Assembly: GCA_016212965.1 (NCBI GenBank)
Contig: JACRDA010000071.1
Coordinates: 20,076-84,075, forward strand
DNA: 64,000 nt
From: Myxococcales bacterium
Lineage (GTDB): Bacteria > Myxococcota_A > Polyangia > Polyangiales > Polyangiaceae
Direction: 5' to 3'
Below the pieces are notes generated by a model. That model was given only the letters and a program-made list of their open reading frames with translations, was not told where the DNA came from and ran no database searches. Made by a program: the position numbers and the translations under genes. Of this stretch, positions 42,915-51,756 are shown piece after piece (the stretch's first letter is position 1; every line of letters begins with the position of its first letter).

Positions 42915-43532
42915 ATGGTTCGTCAGGAAGCCAAAGCCGCCACGCGGCGCGCCGTGCGCGAAGCGGCCGAGCGGGCGTTCGCGGAGCGCGGCTACGATCG
43001 CACCTCGATCGCGGACATCGCGCGCGCCGCGGGCGTCGCGACGGGCACCTTCTACGTGCACTACCCGAGCAAGGAGGCGTTGCTCGACGAGCTGCTCGGC
43101 GCGTTCAACGCCGAGCTCGCCGCGCGGGTCGGCCAGGCGCTCGGCAAGAAGGGCACGGAGCGCGCGCGCGTGCTCGCGGCGGCCGAGGCCTTCCTCGGGG
43201 CGTGCGAGTCGCACCGCGCGTTCGTGAGCGCCTACCTCGAGCGGAGCCGCGTCGGGCTCGAGGCGAGCGCGCTCCGCGACGGCATCAACCCGCCGGCCTA
43301 CGGCCTGGTGCGCGCCGCCGTCGCGAGCCTGGGCGTCGGCGGCGAGGCGCTCGAGCTCGCGACGCACGGCCTGCTCGCCCTGTGGCTGCGCATCGCCCTG
43401 CAGCACGTCTTTCGCGGAGCGCAGCCGCGCGCCGCCACCGCGGCGGTGCTCGCCGACATGACCGTGGGCGCGGTTCGCGCCCTCACGCCCAGGCGCCCCC
43501 GCGGGCGCCCCACCCTGGAGCAGAAGCCATGA
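42915..43532 (+). CDS. TetR-family transcriptional regulator
   Basis: The 205-residue protein has a TetR HTH (RAVREAAERAFAERGYDRTSIADIARAAGVATGTFYVHYPSKEALLDELL) and an all-helical ligand domain of about 140 residues. ATG 42915 is preferred to the earlier in-frame ATG at 42885, because the latter would translate the operator palindrome. The stop overlaps the radical SAM start (ATGA). It probably represses its own operon; the ligand is unknown. Confidence 0.93.
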   Translation: MVRQEAKAATRRAVREAAERAFAERGYDRTSIADIARAAGVATGTFYVHYPSKEALLDELLGAFNAELAARVGQALGKKGTERARVLAAAEAFLGACESHRAFVSAYLERSRVGLEASALRDGINPPAYGLVRAAVASLGVGGEALELATHGLLALWLRIALQHVFRGAQPRAATAAVLADMTVGAVRALTPRRPRGRPTLEQKP

Positions 43533-44917
43533 TGCACGCGAGCGAGACGACGACCGCGGTCCGCACCCCCCGCACGGCGGCACGGACCCGGCTACCCGTG
43601 TGGGCTCCCGCGGCGTCGCAGCCGAAGGAGCCCACCGCGCCGGCCGCGCGCAGCGCGTCGTCGAGCGCCGCAGCGCGGCCGCGCCCCGAGCCGCTCCGGC
43701 TCGTGCGCTACCGCCCACGCCCCGGACACGCCGATGTCGCGCGGCTCGCGGACGAGGCGCGCGCCCTCGCCGACGCGCTCGCTCCCGGCCTCGAGGCACC
43801 CGAGTCGGGCCGCGCCCTCTTCGCACGCCGCGCGCGCTCGAGCCTCACGGCCGCGCAGAACTACGTCCACAACCGCGCCCTCGCGCGCCGCGGCCGCGAG
43901 GACTTCCGCCCGCTCACCTTCATCTGGACGCTGCTCCGGAGCTGCAACTTCTCGTGCAGCTACTGCGACGATCACCGCGGCCACAAGTACCCGGATCTGC
44001 CGAACGACGGGGTGCTCGACACGGCCCAGGGGCTCGAGCTCTTGCGCATCATGAGGACGCGCACGCCCTCGCTCTACTTCGCCGGCGGCGAGCCGCTCAT
44101 GCGCCGCGATCTGCCGCGCCTGACGCGCGCGGCGCGCGACCTCGCCTTCCACCCCATCATCGTCAACACCAACGCGAGTGCGGTCGACCGGGTGCTCCGC
44201 CTGCCCGCGTGGAAGAGCTGGCTCGCCGACACCGACATCGTCGTCGTGAGCCTCGACGGGCTCGACCTCGCGAACCTGCGCGAGCTCTACGCCTACCGGC
44301 GCCCCGAGGAGGTCGTGCGCAACCTGCTGCTCCTGCGCGAGCTCGCACCGAGCCAGCACGTCAAGCTCATGGTCAACTGCGTGATCCAGCCCGGACGGCT
44401 CGAGGACGCGCGCGACGTGCTCGACCTCTGCGCCGACCTCGGCGTCTGGTTCTGCCCCGTGCCGATGAACGTCGGTCCGCGCATGCACGACGCGCTGCGC
44501 GCCGACCCGGCGTACCAGGCGCTCGCGGCGCTCATCCTGGCGCGCAAGCGCGAGGGTCAGCTCGTCACCGGCTCCCTGCGCCTGCTCGAGCGCCTGCTCG
44601 GCGGCGCCCCGCTCGACTGCCGCAACACCTTGAAGCCCCACGTCGACTTCGACGGTCGGCTCTACTGGCCCTGCAAGGCGTGCGTGAACGTCGAGCCCGA
44701 GCGCATCCGCGTGCTCGACTTCCCCGACGTCGACTCGCTCTACGCCCACGCGTGCCGGGTCGTGAGCCCGACCGGCTTCCACGGCCCGGCGAAGAACCAG
44801 TGCGGCGCCGCGTGCAACTGGGCGCAGAACTACACGACCGACGCCTACGCCCACGGGCTCACCCACACGGGCGCGATCCTCGCCGAGGTGGTCGAGTTCC
44901 TGCGAGGCGGGCGGTGA
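43529..44917 (+). CDS. Radical SAM protein with Cys-rich C-terminal (SPASM-like) domain
   Basis: The 462-residue protein has an Ala/Pro-rich N-terminus, the radical SAM motif CNFSCSYC (Cys139, 143, 146) in a barrel with YFAGGEPLMRRDLP and VSLDGLDLAN, and a C-terminal Cys-rich part (LDCRNTLKP, YWPCKACVNVE, KNQCGAACNW) like the Fe-S-binding SPASM/twitch domains. Its substrate is unknown. It is coupled to TetR upstream and to a polytopic membrane protein downstream (GTGA overlap), so the product may be lipid- or membrane-associated. Confidence 0.9.
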   Translation: MMHASETTTAVRTPRTAARTRLPVWAPAASQPKEPTAPAARSASSSAAARPRPEPLRLVRYRPRPGHADVARLADEARALADALAPGLEAPESGRALFARRARSSLTAAQNYVHNRALARRGREDFRPLTFIWTLLRSCNFSCSYCDDHRGHKYPDLPNDGVLDTAQGLELLRIMRTRTPSLYFAGGEPLMRRDLPRLTRAARDLAFHPIIVNTNASAVDRVLRLPAWKSWLADTDIVVVSLDGLDLANLRELYAYRRPEEVVRNLLLLRELAPSQHVKLMVNCVIQPGRLEDARDVLDLCADLGVWFCPVPMNVGPRMHDALRADPAYQALAALILARKREGQLVTGSLRLLERLLGGAPLDCRNTLKPHVDFDGRLYWPCKACVNVEPERIRVLDFPDVDSLYAHACRVVSPTGFHGPAKNQCGAACNWAQNYTTDAYAHGLTHTGAILAEVVEFLRGGR

Positions 44918-45837
44918 GCACCGCGACCCGCGCCGCCGCGGCCGGCCGCGCCGCTCCCGTCGTGGGCCACCGCGCGCTCGCGCTCGACGCCGGGGCCATC
45001 GCGCTCGTGAGCCTCGCCATCGCCCTGGCGGCGCACGAGCTCGTCCTCATGAGCGTCGTCGTCGGGCTCGTCGTCGCCGCGCGCTTCGCGCTCTTCGCGC
45101 GCCTGCCGCGCGCCGAGCGGGGCCTCGGGCTCGGCCGCGACGCCGCGCTCTTCGCCGGCCTCGCCGTCGTCGGCGGCTTCAACGACTGGAACACCGTGTG
45201 CGCGCACCGGGTCTACGACTACCTCGTGCCGGTGGAGCTGCCCGAGGTCTCGACCATTCCGGCCTGGATGCTCGTCTACTGGGGCCTCATCCTGCGCTTC
45301 GTCGTCACGCTGTCGCGGAGCAGAGCGCTCGGAGCGCCGGCGCGGCCGCGCAACGACGTCTGGCTCGGACCGCTCGCCCGCCTCTTCGGCCCGGCCCGCG
45401 CCACGGGCGGCGTGGTCCACTCCGCGGCGCTGAAGCTCGGGCTCGAGCTCGCGCTCGTCGTCGCGACGCGGCAGCTCATCTACCGGCTCTGGGACGATCC
45501 CGTCCTTTCGTGGCTGCCCTTCGCCGTCGCGCTCGGGCTCTATGCCCTCTGGTTCCGCCCCGGCAAGTACGAGCTCGGGCTCGCCGCCCTGTTCGCGCTC
45601 GGCGGCCCGGTCGTCGAGGCGCTCTACATCGCCGCCGGCCTGCACCGCTACGCGCTCGGCTGGCTCGGCGGCGTACCGGTCTGGATCCTGCTCTGGTGGG
45701 TGCTCGGCATGCTGCTCGTGGCCGACTTCGGCGCACGCCTCTTCGCGCGCCTGGCCCCGGCCGAGCGCGAGGGACACGTGCCGGCGGCGCAGCCGCAGGC
45801 CGAGGCGCCGCCCCATCCGGATCGCTCGCCGGCGTGA
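44914..45837 (+). CDS. Multi-pass membrane protein of unknown function
   Basis: The 307-residue protein has about eight hydrophobic segments. Notable polar blocks are GGFNDWNTVCAHRVYDYLVPVELP in an early loop and WFRPGKYELGLAALFALGGPVVEALYIAAG later. I do not recognise a family with certainty. GTG 44914 overlaps the radical SAM stop, so the two act together in all likelihood. The Asp/His-bearing loop near residue 95 could be a catalytic or binding site. Confidence 0.8.
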   Translation: MSTATRAAAAGRAAPVVGHRALALDAGAIALVSLAIALAAHELVLMSVVVGLVVAARFALFARLPRAERGLGLGRDAALFAGLAVVGGFNDWNTVCAHRVYDYLVPVELPEVSTIPAWMLVYWGLILRFVVTLSRSRALGAPARPRNDVWLGPLARLFGPARATGGVVHSAALKLGLELALVVATRQLIYRLWDDPVLSWLPFAVALGLYALWFRPGKYELGLAALFALGGPVVEALYIAAGLHRYALGWLGGVPVWILLWWVLGMLLVADFGARLFARLAPAEREGHVPAAQPQAEAPPHPDRSPA

Positions 45838-46041
45838 GGGGCGCCCGCGGGGGAACGAGCCACCCCGCCGGGAGGAAGGAAGGCACGCGGCGCGCCGTAC
45901 ATCGCCGTGGCACTTCCGCGCCTTGGCTCGGGAGCGCCGCGCGCCTTGTCTCCGGACGCCGGCCGGCGAATGCTGGCGCGCGACGGGAGGGTCGGTGGTG
46001 GCCGCGCTCCCCAGGGTCTCGCGACCGATCCGAGGTGCTCC

Positions 46042-49000
46042 ATGGTTGCTTCCCGCGGTGGGCTCGTGCGTCGATTCCTGGCGGTCCTGGTGCCGCTCTT
46101 GCTCGTGCTGCTCGCCCCGCGCGCGGTGCACGCCACCACGATCGCCGGCGGCAACGTCATCAACCAGACGTGGACCCCGGCGGGCAACCCCTACATCGTG
46201 CAGGGCGACATCACCGTCCCGAGCGGCGCCTTCCTCACGATCCAGGCGGGCACCATCGTGCAGTTCGCGAGCACCGACTCGCAGCTCGCCGGGCTCGACA
46301 CGGCGCGCGTGGAGCTGACGGTCAAGGGCACCCTCACGGTGAGCGGCACGCAGGGGAGCCCCGTGCAGTTCGCCGCGCAGGCGGGCGGCGGCGCAAACGT
46401 CTGGTACGGCATCGTCGTCGACACCACGGCCACGAGCGCGAGCCTCGGCTGGGCCACCATCCAGAACACGGTACGGGGCATCCACAGCTCGGGTCCGGGC
46501 ACCACCCTCGGCGCCTCGAACGTGACCGTCTCGAACACGGCCTACGGCGCGCAGCTCGACGCCGGCACGCCCACGCTCGCGAACCTGAGCGTCACGGGTG
46601 CCTCGACCTACGGCCTGTACGTGCTCGGCGCCGCGGCCCCCACGCTCACCGACTGCGTCTTCCGCCAGAGCGGCAGCATGGGCGTCTACTGGACGCCCAC
46701 CTCCGGCTCCCCGACCCTCTCCCTGACGCGCTGCGAGATCGCCTCGAGCGGCAACTACGGGGTGTACGTCAGCGCGGGCGGCGGCTCGAGCGCAACGCTG
46801 AACGCGTCCAGGCTGACGGTCCACGCGAACGGCAATACCGGCATCTACGTCTACGCGAGCAGCGCCTCGAGCGCGACGGCGAACGTCAAGAACAGCAACG
46901 TCACGCAGCAGTGGTACGGCATCTACCGCGGCGCCGGCTCGGGCTCCCAGACGCTCAGCGTCACGTACTCGAACGTGTGGGGCAACACGACCCAGGACTA
47001 CTACAACACGAGCGGTGGCGTCGGCACGCTGTCGGCGAACCCGCTCTACGTGAGCGCGCCGACGAACCTGCGGCTCACCTCGAACTCGCCCTCGCGCTTC
47101 GCCGCCGACGACGCCGCCGACCTCGGCCCCCTGCCCTACGCGAGCGACCCGACGCCCGGTTTTCACGGCACGCTTTGGGTCAACACCACGTTCGCCCTGG
47201 CGGGCTCTCCCTACACGCTCCAGGGCGACGTCACCGTGCCACCCGGCGTGACGGTGACGATCGATCCCGGCGTCGTCCTGCAGTTCGTGAGCACCGACCT
47301 CATGGGGTCGGGCACGGACACCGCCCGCGGCGAGCTGCGCGTGAGCGGCACCCTCGTCGCGACCGGCACCTCGGGGTCGCGCATCACGCTCCGCTCGACG
47401 GTGCCGGGGGTGTCGAGCTAGTACGGCGTCGTCGTCAACCCCAACGCCGCGGCCGCGACGCTCGGCCACGTGAACATCCAGCACACCTCCCGCGGCATTC
47501 ACTCCGACGGGCCGGGCACCGTGCTCGCAGCTTCGAACGTCGCCATCGACACGACGGCCTACGGCGTGCAGCTCGGCACGGGCACCCCGACGCTCACGGG
47601 CATCCACGTGACGGGCGCCTCGACCTACGGGCTCTACGCGCTCGGCGACGCCGCACCCACCGTGCTCGGCTCCTCCTTCGCCTCGTCGGGCTCGATGGGC
47701 GTCTACCTCACGCCGACGAGCGGCGCGCCGAGCATCACCTTCGTCAACTCGATCGTGCGCGGCAGCGGCAACTACGGCGTCTACTTGTCGGCCGGGGGCG
47801 GCGCGAACGCGAGCCTGTCGCTCACGAACGACACCATCCACGCGAACGGCAACACCGGCGTCTACGTCTACGCGAGCTCCGCCTCGGCCGCGACGGTCAC
47901 CATCAAGAACAGCATCGTCACCCAGCAATGGTACGGCGTCTACCGCGGCGCGGGCTCGGGCTCGCAGAACGTGAGCACGACGTACTCCGACGTCTGGGGC
48001 AACACGACGCAGAACTACTACACCACGTCCGCGGGCGTCGGCTGCATCAGCCAGAACCCGCAGTACGTGAGTCCGCCCACGAATCTCGCGCTCCAGGGCT
48101 CGAGCGTGTGCATCGACGTCGGCACCGCGGCGGGTGCGCCGGCGACCGACTACGACGGCACGGTGCGACCGCTCGACGGCGACGGCATCAACGGCACCGG
48201 CTTCGACATGGGCGCCTACGAGTACCTGCCCGCCGGCTTCTGCGGCGACGGCGTCACGGGGGTCGGCGAGGTCTGCGACGACGGCGCGCAGAACGGCAAC
48301 TACGGGTACTGCAAGGCCGACTGCTCCGGTATGGGCCCGCGCTGCGGCGACGGAGCCACGAACGGCCCCGAGCAGTGCGACGACGGCAACCCCTCGAACA
48401 CCGACGCCTGCCTCACCACCTGCGCGAACGCTAGCTGCGGCGACGGCTTCGTCCGCGCCGGCACCGAGCAGTGCGACGACGGCAACGCCGTCAACACCGA
48501 CGCCTGCCTCGACACCTGCGCGAACGCGAGCTGCGGCGATGGCTTCGTCCGCGCCGGCACCGAGCAGTGCGACGACGGCAACGCCGTCAACACCGACGCC
48601 TGCGTCCAGGGCTGCGTGCCCGCGAGCTGCGGCGACGGCTTCGTACAGGTCGGGGTCGAGCAGTGCGACGACTCGAACGCTTCGAACACCGACGCCTGCG
48701 TCGGGACATGCCAGGCCGCGAGCTGCGGGGATGGCTTCGTCCAGGCCGGCGTCGAGCAGTGCGATGACTCGAACGCTTCGAACACCGACGCCTGCGTCGG
48801 GACGTGCCAGGCCGCGAGCTGCGGCGACGGCTACGTCCGGGTCGGGGTCGAGCAGTGCGACGACGGCAACCCCTCGAACACCGACGCCTGCGTCCAGGGC
48901 TGCGTGCCCGCGACCTGCGGCGACGGCTTCCTCCGGGCCGGCGTGGAGAGCTGCGACGACGGCAACCAGGTGAACGGCGACGCCTGCCCGAACTCCTGCG

Positions 49001-49911
49001 TGCCCGCCACCTGCGGCGACGGCATCGTGCAGGTCGGGGTCGAGCAGTGCGACGACGGCAACGCCTCGAACACCGACGCCTGCGTGGTCGGCTGCCTCGC
49101 GGCTACCTGCGGCGACAGCTACGTGCACGCCAACGTCGAGGGCTGCGACGACGGCAACTCCGTCGACGACGACGGCTGCCGCAACGACTGCAGCCTGCCC
49201 GGCTGCGGCGACGGCGTGGCGCAGCCGAACGAGGAGTGCGACGACGGCAACCAGGACGACACCGACGCCTGCACGACGAACTGCACGGCGGCGATCTGCG
49301 GCGACGGTTTCGTCGAGGACGGCACCGAGGAGTGCGACGACGGCAACGCGTCGAACGCCGACACTTGCGTCGAGAACTGCATCCTCGCGGTCTGCGGCGA
49401 CGGCTTCGTCGAGATCGGCGTCGAGCAGTGCGACGACGGCAACGGCGTCGACGACGACGCGTGCCCGAACAACTGCCAGCTGTCGGCCACCTGCGGCGGC
49501 GGCGTGAAGCAACCGACCGAGGCCTGCGACGACGGCAACGCGTCGAACCTCGACGACTGCCTCGTCACCTGCCAGTTCGCGAGCTGCGGCGACGGCTTCG
49601 TCCACGTCGGGGTCGAGGACTGCGACGACGCGAACGGCGTCGCGGGCGACGGCTGCAGCCCGACCTGCCAGAGCGAAGGCACGGGCGGAGCCGGCGGCGG
49701 CGGCGGCAGCGCCGGCGGCGGCCAGGGGGGCCTCGGCGGTCAGGGCGGCCCGACGCCTCCGCCGGGCGAGACCCCCACCGAGGAGGGCGGCTGCGGCTGC
49801 CGCACGGCGGGCTCCTCGTCGGTGCCGCCGGCGCTCGGCTGGCTCGCGGGCCTGGTCCTCGCGGCCGCAGCGCTGCGCCGGCGGGCGCGATTGCGGCGCG
49901 CGGAGCAATGA
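46042..49911 (+). pseudogene. Secreted right-handed beta-helix protein with Cys-rich repeats and MYXO-CTERM tail, interrupted by TAG
   Basis: From ATG 46042 there is a signal peptide (FLAVLVPLLLVLLAPRAVHA), two long right-handed beta-helix units each opening with a P-Y-x-x-QGD(I/V)TVP phrase, about fifteen Cys-rich CGDGFVxxGxEQCDDGNxxNTDAC repeats, a Gly-rich spacer, and the MYXO-CTERM end (GGCGC, hydrophobic helix, RRRARLRR). The frame is interrupted by TAG at 47419-47421; the first copy of the same unit has Trp there (NVWYGIV versus SS-stop-YGVVV), so TGG to TAG explains it. It is either a nonsense mutation or a sequence error. Intact proteins are exported and cell-surface anchored. Confidence 0.85.
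48241..49680 (+). repeat. Tandem Myxococcus-type Cys-rich (DUF4215-like) repeats
   Basis: About fifteen units of roughly 32 residues (96-99 bp) each follow CGDGxVxxGxExCDDGNxxxxDACxxxC. Several DNA units are nearly identical (for example those starting near 48439 and 48535, and those near 48631, 48727), so recent tandem duplication or gene conversion is likely. Long-read assembly may miscount them. Confidence 0.85.
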
Positions 49912-49968
49912 GCGCTGAGCGCCCGTCGGGCTCGTGCTACGATCCCGGTGGGGAACGGAGGTGCGCCC

Positions 49969-50343
49969 GTGGACAAGAAGATCCTGATCGTCGAGGACGA
50001 CGCCGTGAGCGCCGGTGCGCTCAGCGACTACCTGCGCGCGCACGGCTACGACACGAGCGTGGCTCGGACGGGCCCCGAGGGCGTGCAGCGCTTTCGCGAC
50101 GAGAAGCCCGATCTCATGCTGATCGACGTGCAGCTACCGCTGCGCAACGGCTTCGAGGTGTGCTTCGACGTCCGGCGCACGCCGGAGGGCAAGAAGCTCC
50201 CCATCGTGCTCATGAGCGCCGTCTACACGGACACCGCCCACGCCGCGCCGTACGCGCAAAAGAGCCTCGGCGTGAACGACTACGTGCTGAAGCCGTTCTC
50301 GATGCGCTCCATGCTCGCGCGCGTCACGACGCTGCTCGGCTGA
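49969..50343 (+). CDS. Single-domain response regulator
   Basis: The 124-residue receiver domain has KKILIVEDDAVSAGAL (acidic pocket), the phospho-acceptor Asp in LMLIDVQLPLRNGFEV, Ser in LMSAV and KPF near the end. There is no output domain. GTG 49969 is preferred because GGAGG lies 8 bases before it; GTG 49948 is also possible. It precedes the sensor kinase gene by 78 bases and may be its partner. Confidence 0.92.
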   Translation: MDKKILIVEDDAVSAGALSDYLRAHGYDTSVARTGPEGVQRFRDEKPDLMLIDVQLPLRNGFEVCFDVRRTPEGKKLPIVLMSAVYTDTAHAAPYAQKSLGVNDYVLKPFSMRSMLARVTTLLG

Positions 50344-50421
50344 CGGCGCGCTCGGGCGGCGGGAGACTCGAGCCCGCACCGTAGCCTCGCGCGCCGCGCG
50401 AATTGCGGCTTGAATGGGCCC

Positions 50422-51756
50422 ATGCGCTACCCCGCGTTCGCCGCCGAGATGGGTCTCGAGCACAACCGCCCGCGGTTGTGGTTCGGCGTGTGGTCGGGGT
50501 ACGGCCTCGCGGCGGCCTTCGCCGGGCTCGCGACGGGCTCGCAGGCGCTCGGCATCATCCCGGCCTCACCGGCCTTCCACGCCCTCTGGATCGCGAAGCT
50601 CGTGACCAACACGATCGCGCTGCTCGCCCTCCGCCGCAACGTGGCCGTGCTCGAGCTGTCCGGCCTCAACGTGCTCGCCGACATCGCGGTGATGACCGGC
50701 GCCATCTACCTCACGGGCGGCCAGGCGAGCCCGCTCTTCGCCATGTACGTCATCGAGATCTCGGTCATCGCGCTGCTCACCAACGTGGGCGTGACGGTGG
50801 CGGTCGCCGGGATCGTGACCGTGGCCTTCGGCGCCATGAGCGTGCTCGTGCACGTGGGTGTCTTGCCCCAGTACCCCTCGCCGCTCCGCGCCGACGCGCT
50901 GCCGACGCAGCTCGTCGTCATCGCGCTCGCCTTTCAGCTCTTCGTGCTCATCCTGCCGACGGCCTACACGGGCGCGATCCTCCGGTCGCTGCGGCGCAAG
51001 GAGCGCGCACTCGAGGCGCGAACGGCGGAGCTCATCGAGGCCGGCACGCAGAAGAGCCAGTTCATGGCCAACGTGACGCACGAGCTCCGGACGCCCATCC
51101 ACGGCATCGCCTCCGTCGCGGAGCTCGTCGAGGCCGGGGTGTACGGCCCGGTGACCGACCGCCAGACGGAGGCCTGCCGCACCATCCAGGCCTCGGCGCA
51201 GAGCCTGCAGAAGCTCGTCGACGATCTGCTGCTGCTGGCGCGCAGCGAGGCCGGCAAGCTCGCCTTCGACGCGGCGCCGGTCGCACCGGCGGAGCTCGTG
51301 GACAGCGTCGTCGCCTCCACGCACTGGATGCTCGGCAAGAAGGCCGTGAAGCTCGACGTCGTGGTCGAGCCCGATCTGCCGCGCCTCGTCACCGATCGGG
51401 GCAAGCTCGCGCAGGTGCTCGTCAACCTGCTCGGCAACGCGGTGAAGTTCACCCCCGAGGGCGGGCGCGTGACCCTCGACGTGCGCCGGGCCGCGCCCGA
51501 GGCGCTCTCTTTCTCGGTGCGCGACACGGGCATCGGCATCGAGCCCGCGGAGCTCGAGCGCATCTTCGAGCCCTTCCGGCAGCTCGAGGGCGGCGACGAG
51601 CGCCGCTTCGGGGGGGTCGGCCTCGGCCTCAGCGTCGTGCGCCAGCTCTCCCAGCTCCTCGGCGGCCGCGTCGAGGTCGAGTCCGCGCCCGGCAAGGGCT
51701 CGACCTTCGCGCTCACGCTGCCGCTCCGCCCGGGCGCGCCGGTCCCGGGCGCATGA
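50422..51756 (+). CDS. Membrane sensor histidine kinase
   Basis: The 444-residue protein has about six N-terminal membrane segments (residues 20-190), a short coiled linker, HisKA motif NVTHELRTPIHG with the phospho-His, N-box NLLGNAVKFTPEGG, G1 box DTGIGI and GVGLGLSVVRQLSQLLGG. A classic sensing domain is absent, so sensing may be within the membrane. ATG 50422 is preferred over TTG 50410. The stop overlaps hrpB (ATGA). Confidence 0.94.
   Translation: MRYPAFAAEMGLEHNRPRLWFGVWSGYGLAAAFAGLATGSQALGIIPASPAFHALWIAKLVTNTIALLALRRNVAVLELSGLNVLADIAVMTGAIYLTGGQASPLFAMYVIEISVIALLTNVGVTVAVAGIVTVAFGAMSVLVHVGVLPQYPSPLRADALPTQLVVIALAFQLFVLILPTAYTGAILRSLRRKERALEARTAELIEAGTQKSQFMANVTHELRTPIHGIASVAELVEAGVYGPVTDRQTEACRTIQASAQSLQKLVDDLLLLARSEAGKLAFDAAPVAPAELVDSVVASTHWMLGKKAVKLDVVVEPDLPRLVTDRGKLAQVLVNLLGNAVKFTPEGGRVTLDVRRAAPEALSFSVRDTGIGIEPAELERIFEPFRQLEGGDERRFGGVGLGLSVVRQLSQLLGGRVEVESAPGKGSTFALTLPLRPGAPVPGA

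Noticed and set aside
47419..47421. TAG as pyrrolysine or programmed readthrough
   Set aside because: No pyl genes or stem-loop were seen, and the paralogous unit has Trp here; a point mutation is simpler.
44845..50043. A 1732-residue minus-strand open frame opposite the radical SAM, membrane and beta-helix genes
   Set aside because: It is the shadow of plus-strand genes in very GC-rich DNA, with Arg/Ala/Val/Asp-rich low-complexity content and no domain, while the plus strand shows clear motifs and coupled starts.
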